A DNA stretch of 64,000 nt from Capra hircus (lineage: Eukaryota; Chordata; Mammalia; Artiodactyla; Bovidae), in NCBI RefSeq assembly GCF_001704415.2, contig NC_030827.1, positions 44,706,271-44,770,270 of the forward strand. The letters run 5' to 3'. Each line of letters begins with the position of its first letter. Within the stretch, counting starts at the first letter, position 1. The position numbers and the translations under genes are program-made. This document shows positions 1-12,200 of this stretch, piece by piece. Below the pieces are notes generated by a model. The model did no database searches. It saw only the letters and a list, made by a program, of their open reading frames with translations, and was not told the origin of the DNA.

Positions 1-426
1 CAATTGTCTTGCACAATTTTTATAAAGGATTTCTTCAAGTATCTGGCCAGGGCTATAGTTCTATTCATTTCTCTCTTATTCTTCTCACAACTTCTTAAGC
101 CCTCTTCTTATTGACAGTAATCCTCAAAGGAGTAGATAAGATTCTTCTTCTCCTGTGCTCTGAAAACCAAATTTCATGTAGTTAACAGTGGGTGGAACTG
201 AGAAATTGTACAAATATGAAGTGCCTTTTCAAAAATCAATCATGATAGTGAATTTCTGCAGTAGCGGGTAGTACTCTGGAGCTGTCAAAACTTTGATCTG
301 GTACACATATGAATTCTAGAAGCATATAATTTGTTTTATTATACCTTTTCAAGGACCAACCATGTGACAGGAATTGTTGAGGTGTGAAATTACAACAGTG
401 AATAAAGCGAAGTTTCTGCTCTTAAA
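1..426. other. Unassigned sequence at window start
   Basis: AT-rich sequence without a repeat, coding frame or RNA gene that I recognise. It ends where similarity to the BovB 5' region begins. Short open frames here show no family features. Confidence 0.5.
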
Positions 427-2795
427 AGGCAAAAAGATACAACACAGAAAGATGAGCCCCCCACGTCTATAATGCCCAGCTATTGGAGAAGAGCAGAGAA
501 ATAGCTCCAGAAGGAATGAAGAGGCTGAGCCAAAGCAGAAACAATGCTCACTTTTTGATGTGTCTGGTGGTAAAAGTAAAGCACAGTACTTTAAAGAAAA
601 TACTGCATAGGAACCTGGAATGTTAGGTTCATGAATCAAGGTAAATGGAAGTGGTCAAACAGGAGATAGCAAGAGTGAACATGGATATTTTAGGAATCAG
701 TGAACTTAAATGGATGGGAATTGACAAATTTAATTCAGGTGACCATTATATCTACTACTGCAGGCAAGAATCCCTTAGAAGAAATGGATTAGCCCTCAAG
801 TCAACAAAAGAGTCCAAAATGCAGTACTTGGGTACAATCTCAAAAACAACAGAAGGATCTTGGTTCATTTCCAAGTTCCAAAGAATAGCAAGGAGAGATA
901 AGAAAGCTCTCTTAAGAGAAGGATGCAAAGACATAGAGGAAAACAAAAGACTGGGAAAGACTAGAGATTTCTCTGAGAAAATTAGAGATACTAGGGTACA
1001 TTTCATTCAAAGGAGAGAGGTTCAGGATGGGGAACACATGTATACCCGTGGAGGATTCATGTCAATGTATAGCAAAACCAATACAATATTGTAAAGTAAT
1101 TACCTCCAATTAAAATAAATAAATTTATAATAAAAAAAGATGGACAAAATAAAGGACAGAAATGGTATGGATCTAACAGAAGTAGAAGATGTTAAGAAGA
1201 CGTGGCAAGAATACACAGAGGAACTATACAAAAAAGGTCTTAACGACCTGGAAAACCATGATAATGTGATCACTCACCTAGAGCCAGACACATGGAGTAA
1301 AAGTCAAGAGGGTCTTAGGAAGCATCATTACCAACAAAGCTAGTAAAGGTGATGGAATTCCAGCTGAACTATTTCAAATCCTATGAGATGATGTTGTGAC
1401 AGTGGTGCACTCAATATGTCCGCAAATTTGGAAAACTCAGCAGTGGCCACAGGACAGGAAAAAGTGGGTGTTCATTCCAATCCCAAAGAAAGGCAATGGC
1501 AAAGAATGCTCAAACTACCACACAATTGCACTCATCTCATACGTTAGTAAAGTAATGCTCAAAATTCTCCAAGCCAGGCTTCAGCAATACGTGAACTGAG
1601 AAATTCCAGATGTACAAACTGCATTTAGAAAAGGCAGAGGAACCAGAGATGAAATTGCCAAAATCCATTGGAACATAGAAAGATCAAGGGAATTCCAGAA
1701 AAACATCTCCTTCACTGAATATACACAATTCTTCGATTGTGTGGATAACAACAGACTGCAGAAAATTCTGAAAGAGTAGAGAATACCAAACCACCTTACC
1801 TGCCTCCTGAGAAACCTGTATGCAGGTCAAAGAGCGACAGTTGGAACCTTACATGGAAGAATGGACTGGTTCCAAATCTGGAAACTAGTGCATCAAGGCT
1901 GTAAATTGTCACCCTGCTTATTTAACTTCTAGAAAGAATACATCAAGTGAAGTGCCAGCCTTGATAAAGCACAAGCTGGCATCAAGATTGCTGGGAGAAA
2001 TATCAATAACCTCAGATACACAGATGACACCACTCTTATGGCAGAAAGCAAAGAGAAAATAAAGAAGCTCTTGATAAAGGTAAAAAAGGAGAATGAAAAA
2101 GCTGGCTTAAAACTGAACATTCAAAAAACTAAGATCGTGGTGTCTGGTCCCAACACTTTATGGCAAATAGACAGTGAAATAATGGAAGCAGTAACAGACT
2201 TTATTTTCTTGGGCTCCAAAAATCCACTATGTATGGTGACTGTGTGAAATTAAAAGATGCTTGCTCCTTGGAAGAAAAGCTACAAAAAACCTAGACTGCA
2301 TATTAAAAAGCAGAGACACCACTTTGCCAAAAAATGTATGTCTAGTCAAAGCTGTGGTTTTTCTAGTAGTCATGTATGAAAGTGAGATTTGGACCACTGA
2401 GAAGGCTGAGTGCTGAAGAAGTAAAGCTTTGGAACTGTGGTGCTGGAGAAGTCTCTCAAGAGTACCTTGGACAGCAAGGAGATCACACCTGTCAATCTTA
2501 AAGGAAATAAATCCTGAATTTTCACTGGAGGGACTGATGCTGTAGCTCCAATACTTTGGCCACCTGATATAAAGTGCAGACTTATTGGAAAAGACCCTGA
2601 TGCTAGGAAAGATAGAAGGCAGGAGGATTAAGGGGATAACAGAGGATAAGATAATTGGATGGTATCAGTGACTCACTGGACATAAGTTTGAACTCCAGGA
2701 GATATTAAAGGACAGTGAAAGCTATTGTGCAGCAGTCCATGGTGTCACAAAGAGTAGGACATGACTGAGTGACTGAACAGCAAAAGTTAAATAAA
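427..2795 (+). mobile_element. BovB (RTE-type) LINE, decayed copy with internal deletion
   Basis: BovB encodes an AP-like endonuclease followed by a reverse transcriptase and moves by target-primed reverse transcription. This copy runs from the 5' region (about 427) through the start of the endonuclease (the phrase GTWNVR is readable just before 645, then DILGISELKW from 693) to the 3' end near 2775. Roughly 750 bases seem to be missing near 870, where the endonuclease jumps to the central linker (SKFQRIARRDKKA). The reverse transcriptase region from about 1150 onward is continuous but broken by stops and frameshifts. The catalytic YADD is YTDD (2017-2028), so the first acidic motif residues remain but the alanine has changed. 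An L1 3' end is nested at 1013-1138. It cannot encode a working protein. Confidence 0.93.
1013..1138 (+). mobile_element. L1 3' end nested in BovB
   Basis: The end of a ruminant L1 3' UTR: a 'ggggaacacatgtataccc' type start, then the 'attcatgtcaatgtat' and 'tattgtaaagtaatta' phrases, then an A-rich tail. It interrupts the BovB sentence that normally reads 'catttcatgcaaagatggg'. Both junctions lie in the short run AAAG, so a target-site duplication cannot be separated from chance. It is severely 5'-truncated (about 125 bases) and is younger than its BovB host. Confidence 0.85.
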
Positions 2796-3244
2796 GATAA
2801 CAAAATATATTTTTGACAAAAAGTTATCTTCATTGATATGATAACATTTAAGTAAAAACCATAAGAATAAGGAGGAGGAGGAAAAAGGGGAAGGAGAAGA
2901 ATGTAAGGAGAGAAGGAAGAGAAGAAAAAGAAGAAGAAAAAAGAGAAAGGGGGGAAGAGGGTGGAGGAAGAATGGCTGAAGGACAGGGAGAAGGAGAATA
3001 AGTAAAAGGAAGGCAAGGAGGAAGAAGAGGAGAAAAAAAAAGAAAGATACAGCTACATAATTATGTGCAGGAGAAACTATTGCATTAAAAAAAATAAGAA
3101 AAAATCCCTGAGACTATGTTTCTGTGGAGTATAACATTTTTCATCTTCCAACAAATCCTTTTTTTTTTCTTTTTTATGAAATTCAGGGTTACTTTCTGTT
3201 ACATGTGTCAGAAGGCAGTTTTACTGTTATCAGTAATGTGTATG
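2796..3244. other. Spacer holding the purine tract, otherwise unassigned
   Basis: Apart from the purine tract in its middle and short A and T runs near 3050-3175, I recognise nothing between the BovB end and the next SINE. Confidence 0.45.
2868..3053 (+). repeat. Purine-rich (GGA/GAA)n low-complexity tract
   Basis: About 185 bases almost free of pyrimidines on the + strand, made of irregular gga, gaa and aaag units. It lies shortly after the end of a BovB copy. The minus-strand frames read as serine/phenylalanine-rich nonsense and are not genes. Confidence 0.85.
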
Positions 3245-3245
3245 T

Positions 3246-3440
3246 GAATATATGTGAAGTCACTCAGTCGGGTCCGACTCTTTGCAGCCCTCTGGACTGT
3301 AGCCTACCAGCCTCCTGCATCCATGGGATTCTCCAGGCAAGAATACTGGAATGGATTGGCATTTCATTCTCCAGGGGTCTTCCTGACCCAGGGATCGAAC
3401 CCGGGTCTCCTGCATTGGAGGCAGACGCTTTAACAAATGC
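3246..3440 (-). mobile_element. Bov-tA SINE
   Basis: A tRNA-Glu-derived head joined to a Bov-A body, read on the minus strand. The reverse complement holds an intact B-box like stretch (GGGTTCGATCCC near 3390-3402), and the Bov-A body phrase 'tccgactctttgcagccc' lies at the left end. Good match to the family by eye, so a fairly young copy. The open frame across it is not a gene. Confidence 0.92.
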
Positions 3441-3918
3441 TGAAATAACTCTCTGAAAATTAGATTTATTCTAAAAATTCAGGGCCTATATTTTGGAACT
3501 ACTAATTTATTTTTTAATGTGTGATTGCACCTGTCACTATGTATTCATTAACCAGTCTTCCATTTATCTATACCTATCTATCTACCAATCTCTTTATCTT
3601 CTAAATGTTAGTATCAGCTATCTAATCATCTTATGATACCTTCAAATCATGACACATTTAAGTTCTTTATTTTATGTTGGAAGGTGGCACCTACTGGTGA
3701 CATTTAAAATTGCTGTCAAAGTAAATGAGCAGGACAAATACAAAAGAAGTCCTTACAGTTTGACAATTCCAAGTAAGTGTGGAAACAATAAATCCATCAA
3801 AATAACTCGAGGAAATTATATCATGAAGATTGGTAAACTCAGGATGAATGTAAGTCTTTTGTGCTTTACACTCAATTTTCAAATGTATCATTTTTATTGC
3901 TGATACATAACAAATGTA
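3441..3918. other. Unassigned sequence with a weak TATC repeat
   Basis: AT-rich spacer with an imperfect (TATC)n patch around 3560-3600. No coding or RNA feature recognised. Confidence 0.45.
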
Positions 3919-4082
3919 GGGCTTCCCATGTGGCACAATGGATAAGAATCTGCCTGCCATCGCAAGGGACACAGAAGGCATGAATTGCATCCCTGGGTCT
4001 AGAAGATCCCCTGGAGGAGGAAATGGTAACCCAATCCAGTATTCTTGCCTGAAAAAATCTCATAGAGAGAGGAGCCTGGAAA
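3919..4082 (+). mobile_element. Bov-tA SINE, 3'-truncated
   Basis: Starts with the family head 'gggcttccc.tgtggcacaa' and runs through the 'ccagtattcttgcctg' body, ending near 'gaggagcctgg'. The 'ggctacagtccatgg' end is missing. The B box is damaged ('gaattgcatccctggg'). Confidence 0.88.
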
Positions 4083-4084
4083 AA

Positions 4085-4354
4085 TATGTAGTATTTTACC
4101 TACTTTCATATTGTTTCTGGTTTTTACCTGTATTTTGTTTTTCAAATAAACGAGTGAGATCTGTGCATAAAAACAAAGACAATAGCAAATTCACAACTAA
4201 AAGGAGTATAAGGACTAAGAAATAAGTCAGTAAGAAAAGTAAAATTGGTATCTATTGGGAGTTTCAGGGAAAACCACAAGGACAATGGCACATTTACTGA
4301 TACAATTGAATATAAATGAATTTTAATAGAATTTGATTTAAAAAGGGTGACATT
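4085..4354. other. Unassigned spacer
   Basis: AT-rich sequence between a SINE and the 3' end of a minus-strand BovB. Nothing recognised. Confidence 0.4.
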
Positions 4355-5605
4355 GTTCAGTTCAGTTCAGTCGCTCAGTCCTGTCCCACTATTTGCGACC
4401 CACGAATCGCAGCATGCCAGGCCTCCCTGTCCATCACCATCCCTCGGAGTTCACTCAGACTCACCTCCATCGAGTCCGTGATGCCATCCAGCCATCTCAT
4501 CCTCGGTCGTCCTCTTCTCCTCCTGCCCCCAATCCCTCCCAGCATCACAGTCTTTCCCAGTGAGTCAACTCTTCGCATGAGGTGGCCAAAGTACTGGAGT
4601 TTCAGCTTTAGCATCATTCCTTCCAAAGAAATCCCAGGGCTGATGTCCTTCAGAATGGACTAGTTGGATCTCCTTGCAGTCCAAGGGACTCTCAAGGGTC
4701 TTCTCCAACAACACAGTTCAAAGGATCAATTCGTCGGCACCCAGTTTTCTTCACAGTCCAACTCTCACATCCATACATGACCACTGGAAATACCATAGCC
4801 TTGACTAGATGGACCTTAGTCGGCAAAGTAATGTCTCTGCTTTTCAATATGCTATCTAGGTTGGTCATAACTTTCCAACCAAAGAGTAAGCGTCTTTTAA
4901 TTTCATGGCTGCAATCACCATCTGCAGTGATTTTTGGATCCCAGAAAAATAAATTCTGACACTGTTTTCACTGTTTCCCCATCTATTTCCCATGGAGTGA
5001 TGGGACCGGATGCCATGATCTTCGTTTTCTGAATGTTGAGCTTTAAGCCAACTATTTCGCTCTCCTCTTTCACTTTCATCAAGAGGTTTATTAGTTCGTC
5101 TTCACTTTCTGCCATAAGGGTGGTGTCATCTGCATGTCTGAGGTTATTGATATTTCTCCCAGCAATCTTGGTTCCAGCTTGTGTTTCTTCCAGTCCAGCG
5201 TTTCTCATGATGTACTCTGCATAGAAGTTAAATGAGCAGGGTGACATACAGCCTTGGCGTACTCCTTTTCCTATTTGGAACCAGTCTGTTGTTCCATGTC
5301 CAGTTCTAACTGTTGCTTCCTGACCTGCATATAGGTTTCTCAAGAGGCAGGTTAGGTGGTCTGGTATTCCCATCTCTTTCAGAATTTTCCACAGTTTATT
5401 GTGATCCACATAGTCAAAGGCTTTGGCATAGTCAATAAAGCAGAAATAGATGTTTTTCTGGAACTCTCTTGCTTTTTCCATGATCCAGCGGATGTTGCCA
5501 ATTTGATGTCTGGCTCCTCTGCCTTTTCTAAAACCAGCTTGAACATCTGGAAGTTCATGGTTCACATATCGCTGAAGCCTGGCTTGGAGAATTTTGAGCA
5601 TTAGC
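4355..5605 (-). mobile_element. BovB LINE, 5'-truncated, RT and 3' end
   Basis: The element's 3' end, with its (TTCAG)n-like terminal repeat, is at 4355, and the reverse transcriptase continues up to about 5605. A long minus-strand frame (5685 down to 4915) covers most of the RT domain, including 'FCFIDYAKAFDYVDHNKL' and 'GVRQGCMSP'. The catalytic YADD is HADD (codons at 5125-5136), a tyrosine to histidine change. A frame break near 4930 separates it from the C-terminal piece (readable 'LKLQYFGHLMRRVDS'). The upstream end abuts a second BovB in the opposite direction, giving a head-to-head pair. Confidence 0.93.
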
Positions 5606-5907
5606 ATTCTGAAGGAGATCAGACCTGGCATTTCTTTGGAAGGAATGATGCTAACGCTGAAACTCCAGTACTTTGGCCACCTCATGCAAAGAGATGATTC
5701 ATTGGAAAAGACTGATGCTGGGAGGGATTGGGGGCAGGAGAAGAAGGGGACAACAGAGGATGAGATGGCTGGATGGCATCACTGACTCGATGGACGTGAG
5801 TCTGAGTGAACTCTGGGAGTTGGTGCTGGACATGGAGGCCTGGCGTGCTGCAATTCATGGGGTCACAGAGAGCTGGACACGACTGAGTGACTGAACTGAA
5901 CTGAATT
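5606..5907 (+). mobile_element. BovB LINE 3' end, head-to-head with the previous copy
   Basis: The last 300 bases of BovB in plus orientation, from 'cattctgaaggagatcag' to the terminal 'gaactgaactgaattg' repeat. It repeats in inverse the same part of the element present at 4355-4660, so the two make inverted-repeat arms of about 290 bases around a loop of roughly 950 bases. Confidence 0.92.
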
Positions 5908-5929
5908 GAATGACTAACTGCATTGAGCC

Positions 5930-7123
5930 TTTTTTTTTAATGTGCCAATTAGCCATTTTTCAATCTTTTTTGGAAATATATTTAAAGAAGCTCCTTGTCA
6001 GTTTTTCAGTTGTGTTACTTGTCTTCCTGTTGAAATGTACGAGTTCTTTATATATTTTCACATTAACTTCCAATTGCATATATGATTTGCAAATAGTTCT
6101 CCCATTCTCTGAGTTAATTTTCATTCTCTTTACAGTGTTCTTAAAAAATTATGATGGAATATAATTTATCTATTTTTTCATTGCCTGTGTTTTGGTATAT
6201 TATTTAAAAGTCATTGTCAAATTTATAATTATGTATATTTCTATTAATAGTTTTTGTAAAATCTGTATAATCTTAATTCAAATTAAGGTGTTTGAATTGC
6301 TTTAAGTGACTATTTGTATGTGGTATAAAGATGGGGCTCAACTCCTTTTTTATTTTTGCATCTGTCTATCAAGTTGAAGAGACTATTTTTTTCCCCATTT
6401 AATGATAAAGTTGTGTTTAAAAGTATCCAACTATTAGCGTAGACCTAGCTATATCTCTTTTCAACCCTGAACTTTTTCTCCATGTATTTTGGGACTCTGT
6501 TATTTGATGTGTATACATTTATATTTGTTATATCTTCATGATGGGTGGAAACTTTTATTAATATATAAAGATTTTTGTCTCTTGTCCTCATTTTTTATTT
6601 GAATTTATTTATTCTGATAATAATAAATATACACCAGCCCTTTTTATTTACTATTCAGATGGAAGATAGTTTTCCATGCTTTTACTCAACTTCTTTGTGT
6701 CTTTTAATCTAAAGTGATTCTCTTGTAGAAAGCATATAGATATTGTTTCTTTTTAATCCATTTTGCCAGTTCCTATCTTCTAACTGGAGAGTTTAATCCG
6801 TTCACTCTGATTCACTTGTAAGGAAAGCCTTGATTCTGCCATTTTGCCATTTGGCTCCTGTATCTCTTGTGTATGCTTTCTTCCACTTAATTCTTCCATT
6901 ACTATTTAAAAATTGTTTTTTGTAGTGTATCATTTTGATTCATTCTTACTGTGTTTCCCTATATATTTTAAATTATTTCAATGGTTATCTTAGAAATTGC
7001 AATTGACACCATAGATATTTAACAATCTAATTTGAACAGTACTTCCCTACTTTTAGTAATGTCCAATCACTGCTCCTAGTCTTCTCTATCCCTACACTTT
7101 TTATGATTAATGTCACGATTACA
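5930..7123 (-). mobile_element. Old mammalian L1, fragment 1 of 4
   Basis: Antisense to an ancient L1 ORF2 and 3' region. Readable landmarks are 'atgatttgcaaatagttctcccattctctg', 'caagttgaagagactattttt' with the 'ccccattta' that follows, and 'ggagagtttaatccgttcac'. The copy is diverged and has no usable frame. The same L1 resumes after the SINE at 7136-7426 and after each of two BovB insertions, so this is the oldest layer in the 5.9-13.7 kb region. Confidence 0.78.
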
Positions 7124-7135
7124 CCTTTATTCACT

Positions 7136-7426
7136 GCTGCTGCTGCTGCTGCTAAGTCACTTCAGTCATGTCCAACTCCGTGCAACCCCATAGACGGCAG
7201 CCCACCAGGCTCCCCCATCCCTGGGATTATCGAGGCAAGAATACTGAGTGGATTGCTATTTCCTTTTCCAATGCATGAAAGTGAAAATTGAAAGTGAAGT
7301 CGCTCAGTCATGTCCGACTCTTAGCTTGTCCAGCTCCTAGTCCCATGGACTGCAGCCTACTAGGCTCCTCTGTCCATGGAATTTTGCAGGCAAGAGTACT
7401 GGAGTGGGTTGCCATTACCTTCTCTG
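7136..7426 (-). mobile_element. Bov-A2 SINE with (CTG)n tail
   Basis: A dimer of Bov-A monomers read on the minus strand, with the family (AGC/CTG)n tail at the left. Direct repeats of 12 bases with one mismatch flank it: 'cctttattcact' (7124-7135) and 'cctttatacact' (7427-7438). This target-site duplication shows it inserted cleanly into the old L1. Confidence 0.93.
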
Positions 7427-7438
7427 CCTTTATACACT

Positions 7439-7782
7439 ATATGCTTATTAATGTAGGTTTATAAGTTTTATGTGTCTGTATTTTAAAACATATAGTGAAG
7501 CAAAAAAAAAAAGAGTTGCAAAACAGAATATAATGATATTGACTTTTATATTTACTTATGTAGTTATACCTTTAGCAATGTTCTTAATTTCTTCATATGG
7601 CTTCAAGTTACTATTTAGTGTCTTTTCAGTCTGAAAGATTTCCCTTAACATTTCTTGTAAGGCAGGTCTATTAGTAAAGTGGATTTCTTTAGGTTTTATG
7701 TTTTTCCTTAGCTTTTAATTTCTACTTTATCCTAAAGGATACTTTCGGTTGACAGCTTTTTTTTTTTTCTTTTAAATTCTCT
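7439..7782 (-). mobile_element. Old mammalian L1, fragment 2 of 4
   Basis: Continues the antisense L1 after the Bov-A2. The phrase 'aacatttcttgtaaggcagg' is typical of L1 in this orientation. It ends in a T-rich run at the BovB insertion point. Confidence 0.7.
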
Positions 7783-7798
7783 ATGTTCCTATGTTTGT

Positions 7799-8873
7799 AA
7801 AACTCAGCACTGGCCACAAGAATAGAAAAGGTTAGTTTTCATTACAATTCCAAAGAAAGGCAATGTCAAAGAATGTGCAAACTACTGCACAATTGCACTC
7901 ATCTCACACACTAGCAAAGTAATGTTCAAAATTCTCCAAGCAAGACTTCAACAGTATGTGAACCGTGAACTTCCAGATGTTCAAGCTGGATTAAGAAAAG
8001 GCAGAGGAACAAGAGATCAAATTGCCAACATCCTTTGGATCATTGAAAAAGCAAGATAGTTGCAGAAAACATCTACTTCTGCTTTATCGATTATGCCAAA
8101 GCCTTTGACTGCATAGATCACAACAAACTGTGGAAAACTCTTAAAGAAATGGGAATACCAGACCACCTGACCTGTCTCCTGAGAAATCTGTAGGCAGGTT
8201 AAGAAGCAACAGTTAGAACCAGACATAGAACAATAGACTGGTTCAAAATTGAGAAAGGAGTACGTCAGTGCTGTAAATTGTCATCCTACTTATTTAACTT
8301 ATATGCAGAGGACATCATGTAAAATGCCAGGCTGGATGAAGCACAAGGTGGAATCAAGATTGCTGGAAGAAATATCAATAATGTCAGATACACACAGGAC
8401 ACTACTCTTATGGCAGAAAGTGAAGAAGAGCTAAAGAGCCTCTTGATGAAAATGAAAGAGGAGAGTGACTTAAAACTGAACATTCAGAAAACTAAAATTT
8501 TGGTATCTGGTCGCATCACTTCATGGCAAATAGATGGGGAAACAATGGAAATGGTGTAAGACTTTATTTTTTGGGTCTCCAAAATCACTGCAGATGGTGA
8601 CAGCAGCCATGAAATTTAAAGACACTGGTCCTTGGAAGAAAGCTATGACCATCCTAGACAGCATATTAAAAAGCAGAGGCATCACTTAACCGACAAAGGT
8701 CTGTCTAGTCAATGTTATGGTTTTTCCAGGAGTCATGTATGGATATGAGATTTGGACTATAAAGAAACAATTGATAGACATGAGTTTGAGTAAGCTCTGG
8801 GACTTGGTGATGGGCAGAGAAGTCCATGGGGTTGCAAAAAAGTCTGACAGGACTAAGCACCTGAACTGATCCG
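7799..8873 (+). mobile_element. BovB LINE, 5'-truncated, RT region with internal deletion
   Basis: Starts within the RT part ('aactcagcactggccacaag') and ends at the 3' end. The copy is broken by stops. The YADD site is damaged: the line at 8383-8400 reads YTQD. About 250 bases seem deleted near 8763, where the C-terminal domain is skipped. Similar flanks 'atgttcctatgtttgt' (7783-7798) and 'atgttcctactttgtgt' (8874-8890) look like a target-site duplication sharing its first nine bases exactly. The host is the old L1. Confidence 0.9.
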
Positions 8874-8890
8874 ATGTTCCTACTTTGTGT

Positions 8891-9239
8891 TACCCCATTG
8901 AGTTCAGGTTCCAACCATGGTTTCAAATAAGACATCAACCAATAATTTATAGAAGACTGTACTTTTTAAGTTATTTTTTCCTTTCTTTTTCAGAATATTC
9001 TATTATGTCTTTGCCTTTAGGTAACTGGGAACTTGTATCAATGTGAATATCATTGAGCATATCCTGCTTGGAGTTGTTGAATATCTTGATGTACAGTTTC
9101 ATTTCCTTCGTTAAATTTGGATATTTTTCTGCCTTTTTTGTTGTTGTTCAAGTATTCCTTCTTTCTGCGTTACTCTAACTGTTCCTTCTTAGACTCCAAT
9201 AATGGATATGTTGACGTGGCTGATGACATTATATAGATT
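8891..9239 (-). mobile_element. Old mammalian L1, fragment 3 of 4
   Basis: Resumes the antisense L1 after the BovB at 7799-8873. The passages around 'gactccaataatggatatg' and 'gctgatgacattatatag' match ancient L1 sequence as I know it. The first part (8891-8940) is less clear. Confidence 0.65.
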
Positions 9240-9251
9240 CCTTATGCTCAG

Positions 9252-12200
9252 TTCACTTCAGTTCAGTCGCTCAGTCGTGTCTGACTCTTTGTGACCCTAT
9301 GAATCGCAGCACCCGAGGCCTCCCTGTCCATCACCATCTCCCAAAGTTCACTCAGACTCAAGTCCATCGAGTCCGTGATGCCATCCAGCCATCTCATCCT
9401 CGGTCGTCCCCTTCTCCTCCTGCCCCCAATCCCTCCCAGCATCAGAGTCTTTTCCAATGAGTCAACTCTTCGCATGAGGTGGCCAAAGTACTGGAGTTTC
9501 AGCTTCAGCATAATTCCTTCCAAAGAAATCCCAGGGCTGATCTTCTTCAGAATGGACTGGTTGGATCTCCTGCAGTCCAAGGGGATCTCAAGAGTCTTCT
9601 CCAACACCGCAGCTCAAAAGCATCAATTATTCAGCCCTCAGCCTTCTTCACAGTCCAACTCTCACATCCACACATGACCACAAGAAAAACCATAGACGGA
9701 CTAGACGGACTTTAGTCGGCAAAGTAATGTCTCTGCTTTTGAATATACTATCTAGGTTGGTCATAACTTTTCTTCCAAGGAGTAAGCGTCTTTTAATTTC
9801 ATGGCTGCAATCACCATCTGCAGTGATTTTGGACCCCACAAAATAAAGTCTGACACTGTTTCCACTGTTTCCCCATCTATTTCCCATGAAGTGATGGGAC
9901 TGGATGCCATGATCTTCGTTTTCTGAATGTTGAGTTTTAAGCCAAATTTTTCACTCTCCTCTTTCACTTTCATCAAGAGGCTTTTTAGCTCCTCTTCACT
10001 TTCTGCCATAAGGGTGGTGTCATCCGCATATCTGAGGGCATTGATATTTCTCCTGGCAATCTTGATTCCAGCTTTTGTTTCTTCCAGTCCAGCATTTCTC
10101 ATGATGTACTCTGCATATAAGTTAAATAAGCAAGGTGACGATATACATAGTTGACGTACTCCTTTTCCTATTTGGAACCAGTCTGTTGTTCCATGTCCAG
10201 TTCTAACTGTTCCTTGCTGGCCTGCATACAGATTTCTCAAGAGGCAGGTTAGGTGGTCTGGTATTCCCATCTCTTTCAGAATTTTCTACAGTTTATTGGG
10301 ATCCACATAGTCAAAGGCTTTGGCATAGTTAATAAAGCAGAAATAGATGTTTTTCTGGAACTCTCTTGCTTTTTCCATGATGCAGCAGATGGTGGCAATT
10401 TGATCTCTGGTTCCTCTGCCTTTTCTAAAACAAGCTTGAACATCAGGGAGTTCATGGTTCATGTATTGCTAGAGCTTGGCTTGGAAATTTTTGAGCATTA
10501 CTTTACTAGCATGTGAGATGAGTGCAATTGTGCAATAGTTCGAGCAATCTTTTGCATTGCCTTTCTTTGGAATTGGAATGAAAACTGACCTTTTCCAGTT
10601 TTGTGATTACTGCTGAGTTTTCCAAATTTGCTGGCCTATTGAGTGCAGCACTTTCACAGCATCATCTTTCAGGATTTGAAATAGCTCAACTGGAATTCCA
10701 TCACCTCCACTAGCTTTGTTTGTAGTGATGCTTTCTAAGGCCCACTTGACTTCACAGTCCAAGATATCAGGCTCTAGATTAGTGATCACATCATCATGAT
10801 TATCTGGATCGTGAAGATCTTTTTTGTACAGTTCTTCCATGTATTCTTGCCACCTCTTCTTAATATCTTCTGTTTGCGTTAGGTCCATCCCATTTCTGTC
10901 CTTTATCGAGCCCATCTTGCATGAAATATTCCCTTGGCATCTCTAATTTTCTTGAAGAGATCTCTAGTCTTTCCCTTTCTGTTCTTTTCCTTTATTTCTT
11001 TGAATTGATCACTGAAGAAGGCTTTCTTATCTCTTCTTGCTCTTCTTTGAAACTCTGCATTTACATGCTTATATCTTTCCTTTTCTCCTTGCTTTTCACC
11101 TCTCTTCTTTTCACAGCTATTCGTAAGGCCTCCCCAGACAGCCATTTTGCTTTTTTGCATTTCTTTTCCATGGAGGTGGTCTTGATCCCTGTCTCCTGTG
11201 CAATGTCACGAACCTCATTCCATAGTTCATCAGGCACTCTATCTATCAGATCTAGTCTCTGAAATCTATTTCTCACTTCCACTTTATAATAATAAGGGAT
11301 TTGATTTAGGTTATACCTGAATGGTCTAGTGGTTTTCCCTATTTTCTTCAATTTGAGTCTGAATTTGGCAATAAGGAGTTCATGATCTGAGCCACAGTCA
11401 GCTCCTGAGCTTGTTTTTGTTGACTGTATAGAGCTTCTCCATCTTTCGCTGCAAAGAATATAATCAGTCTGATTTCGGTGTTGACCATCTGGTGATGTTC
11501 ATGTGTACAGTCTTCTCTTGTGTTGTGGGAAGAGGGTGTTTGCTATGACCAGTGCATTTTCTTGGCAAAACTCTATTAGTCTTTGCTTTGCTTCGTTCTG
11601 CATTCCAAGGCCAAATTTGCCTGTTACTCCAGGTGTTTCTTGACTTCCTACTTTTGCATTCCAGTCTCCTATAATGAAAAGGACATCTTTTTTGGGTGTT
11701 AGTTCTAAAAGGTCTTATAGGTCTTCATAAAACCGTTCAACTTCAGTTTCTTCAGTGTTACTGGTTGGGGCATAGACTTGGATTACTGTGATATTGAATG
11801 GTTTGCCTTGGAGACGAACAGAGATCATCCTGTCGTTTTTGAGATTGCATCCAAGTACTGCATTTCGGACTCTTTTGTTGACCATGATGGCTACTCCATT
11901 TCTTCTGAGGGATTCCTGCTCACAGCAGTAGATATAATGGTCATCTGAGTTAAATTCACCTATTCCAGTCCATTTTAGTTTGCTGATTCCTGGAATGTCG
12001 ATGTTCACCCTTGCCATCTCTTGTTTGACCACTTCCAATTTGCCTTGATTCATGGACCTGATATTCCAGGTTCCTACGCAATATTGCTCTTACAGCATCT
12101 GATCTTGCTTCTATCACCAGTTGCATCCACAACTGGGTATTGTTTTTGCTTTGGCTCCATCCCTTCATTCTTTCTGGAGTTATTTCTCCACTGATCTCCA

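Noticed and set aside
4915..5685. A 256-residue minus-strand open frame
   Set aside because: It is the reverse transcriptase of a BovB copy with a HADD site and broken ends, not a host gene.
7136..7160. A (CTG)n tract that might be a disease-type triplet repeat
   Set aside because: It is the normal tail of a Bov-A2 SINE and is short; the same occurs at 16346.
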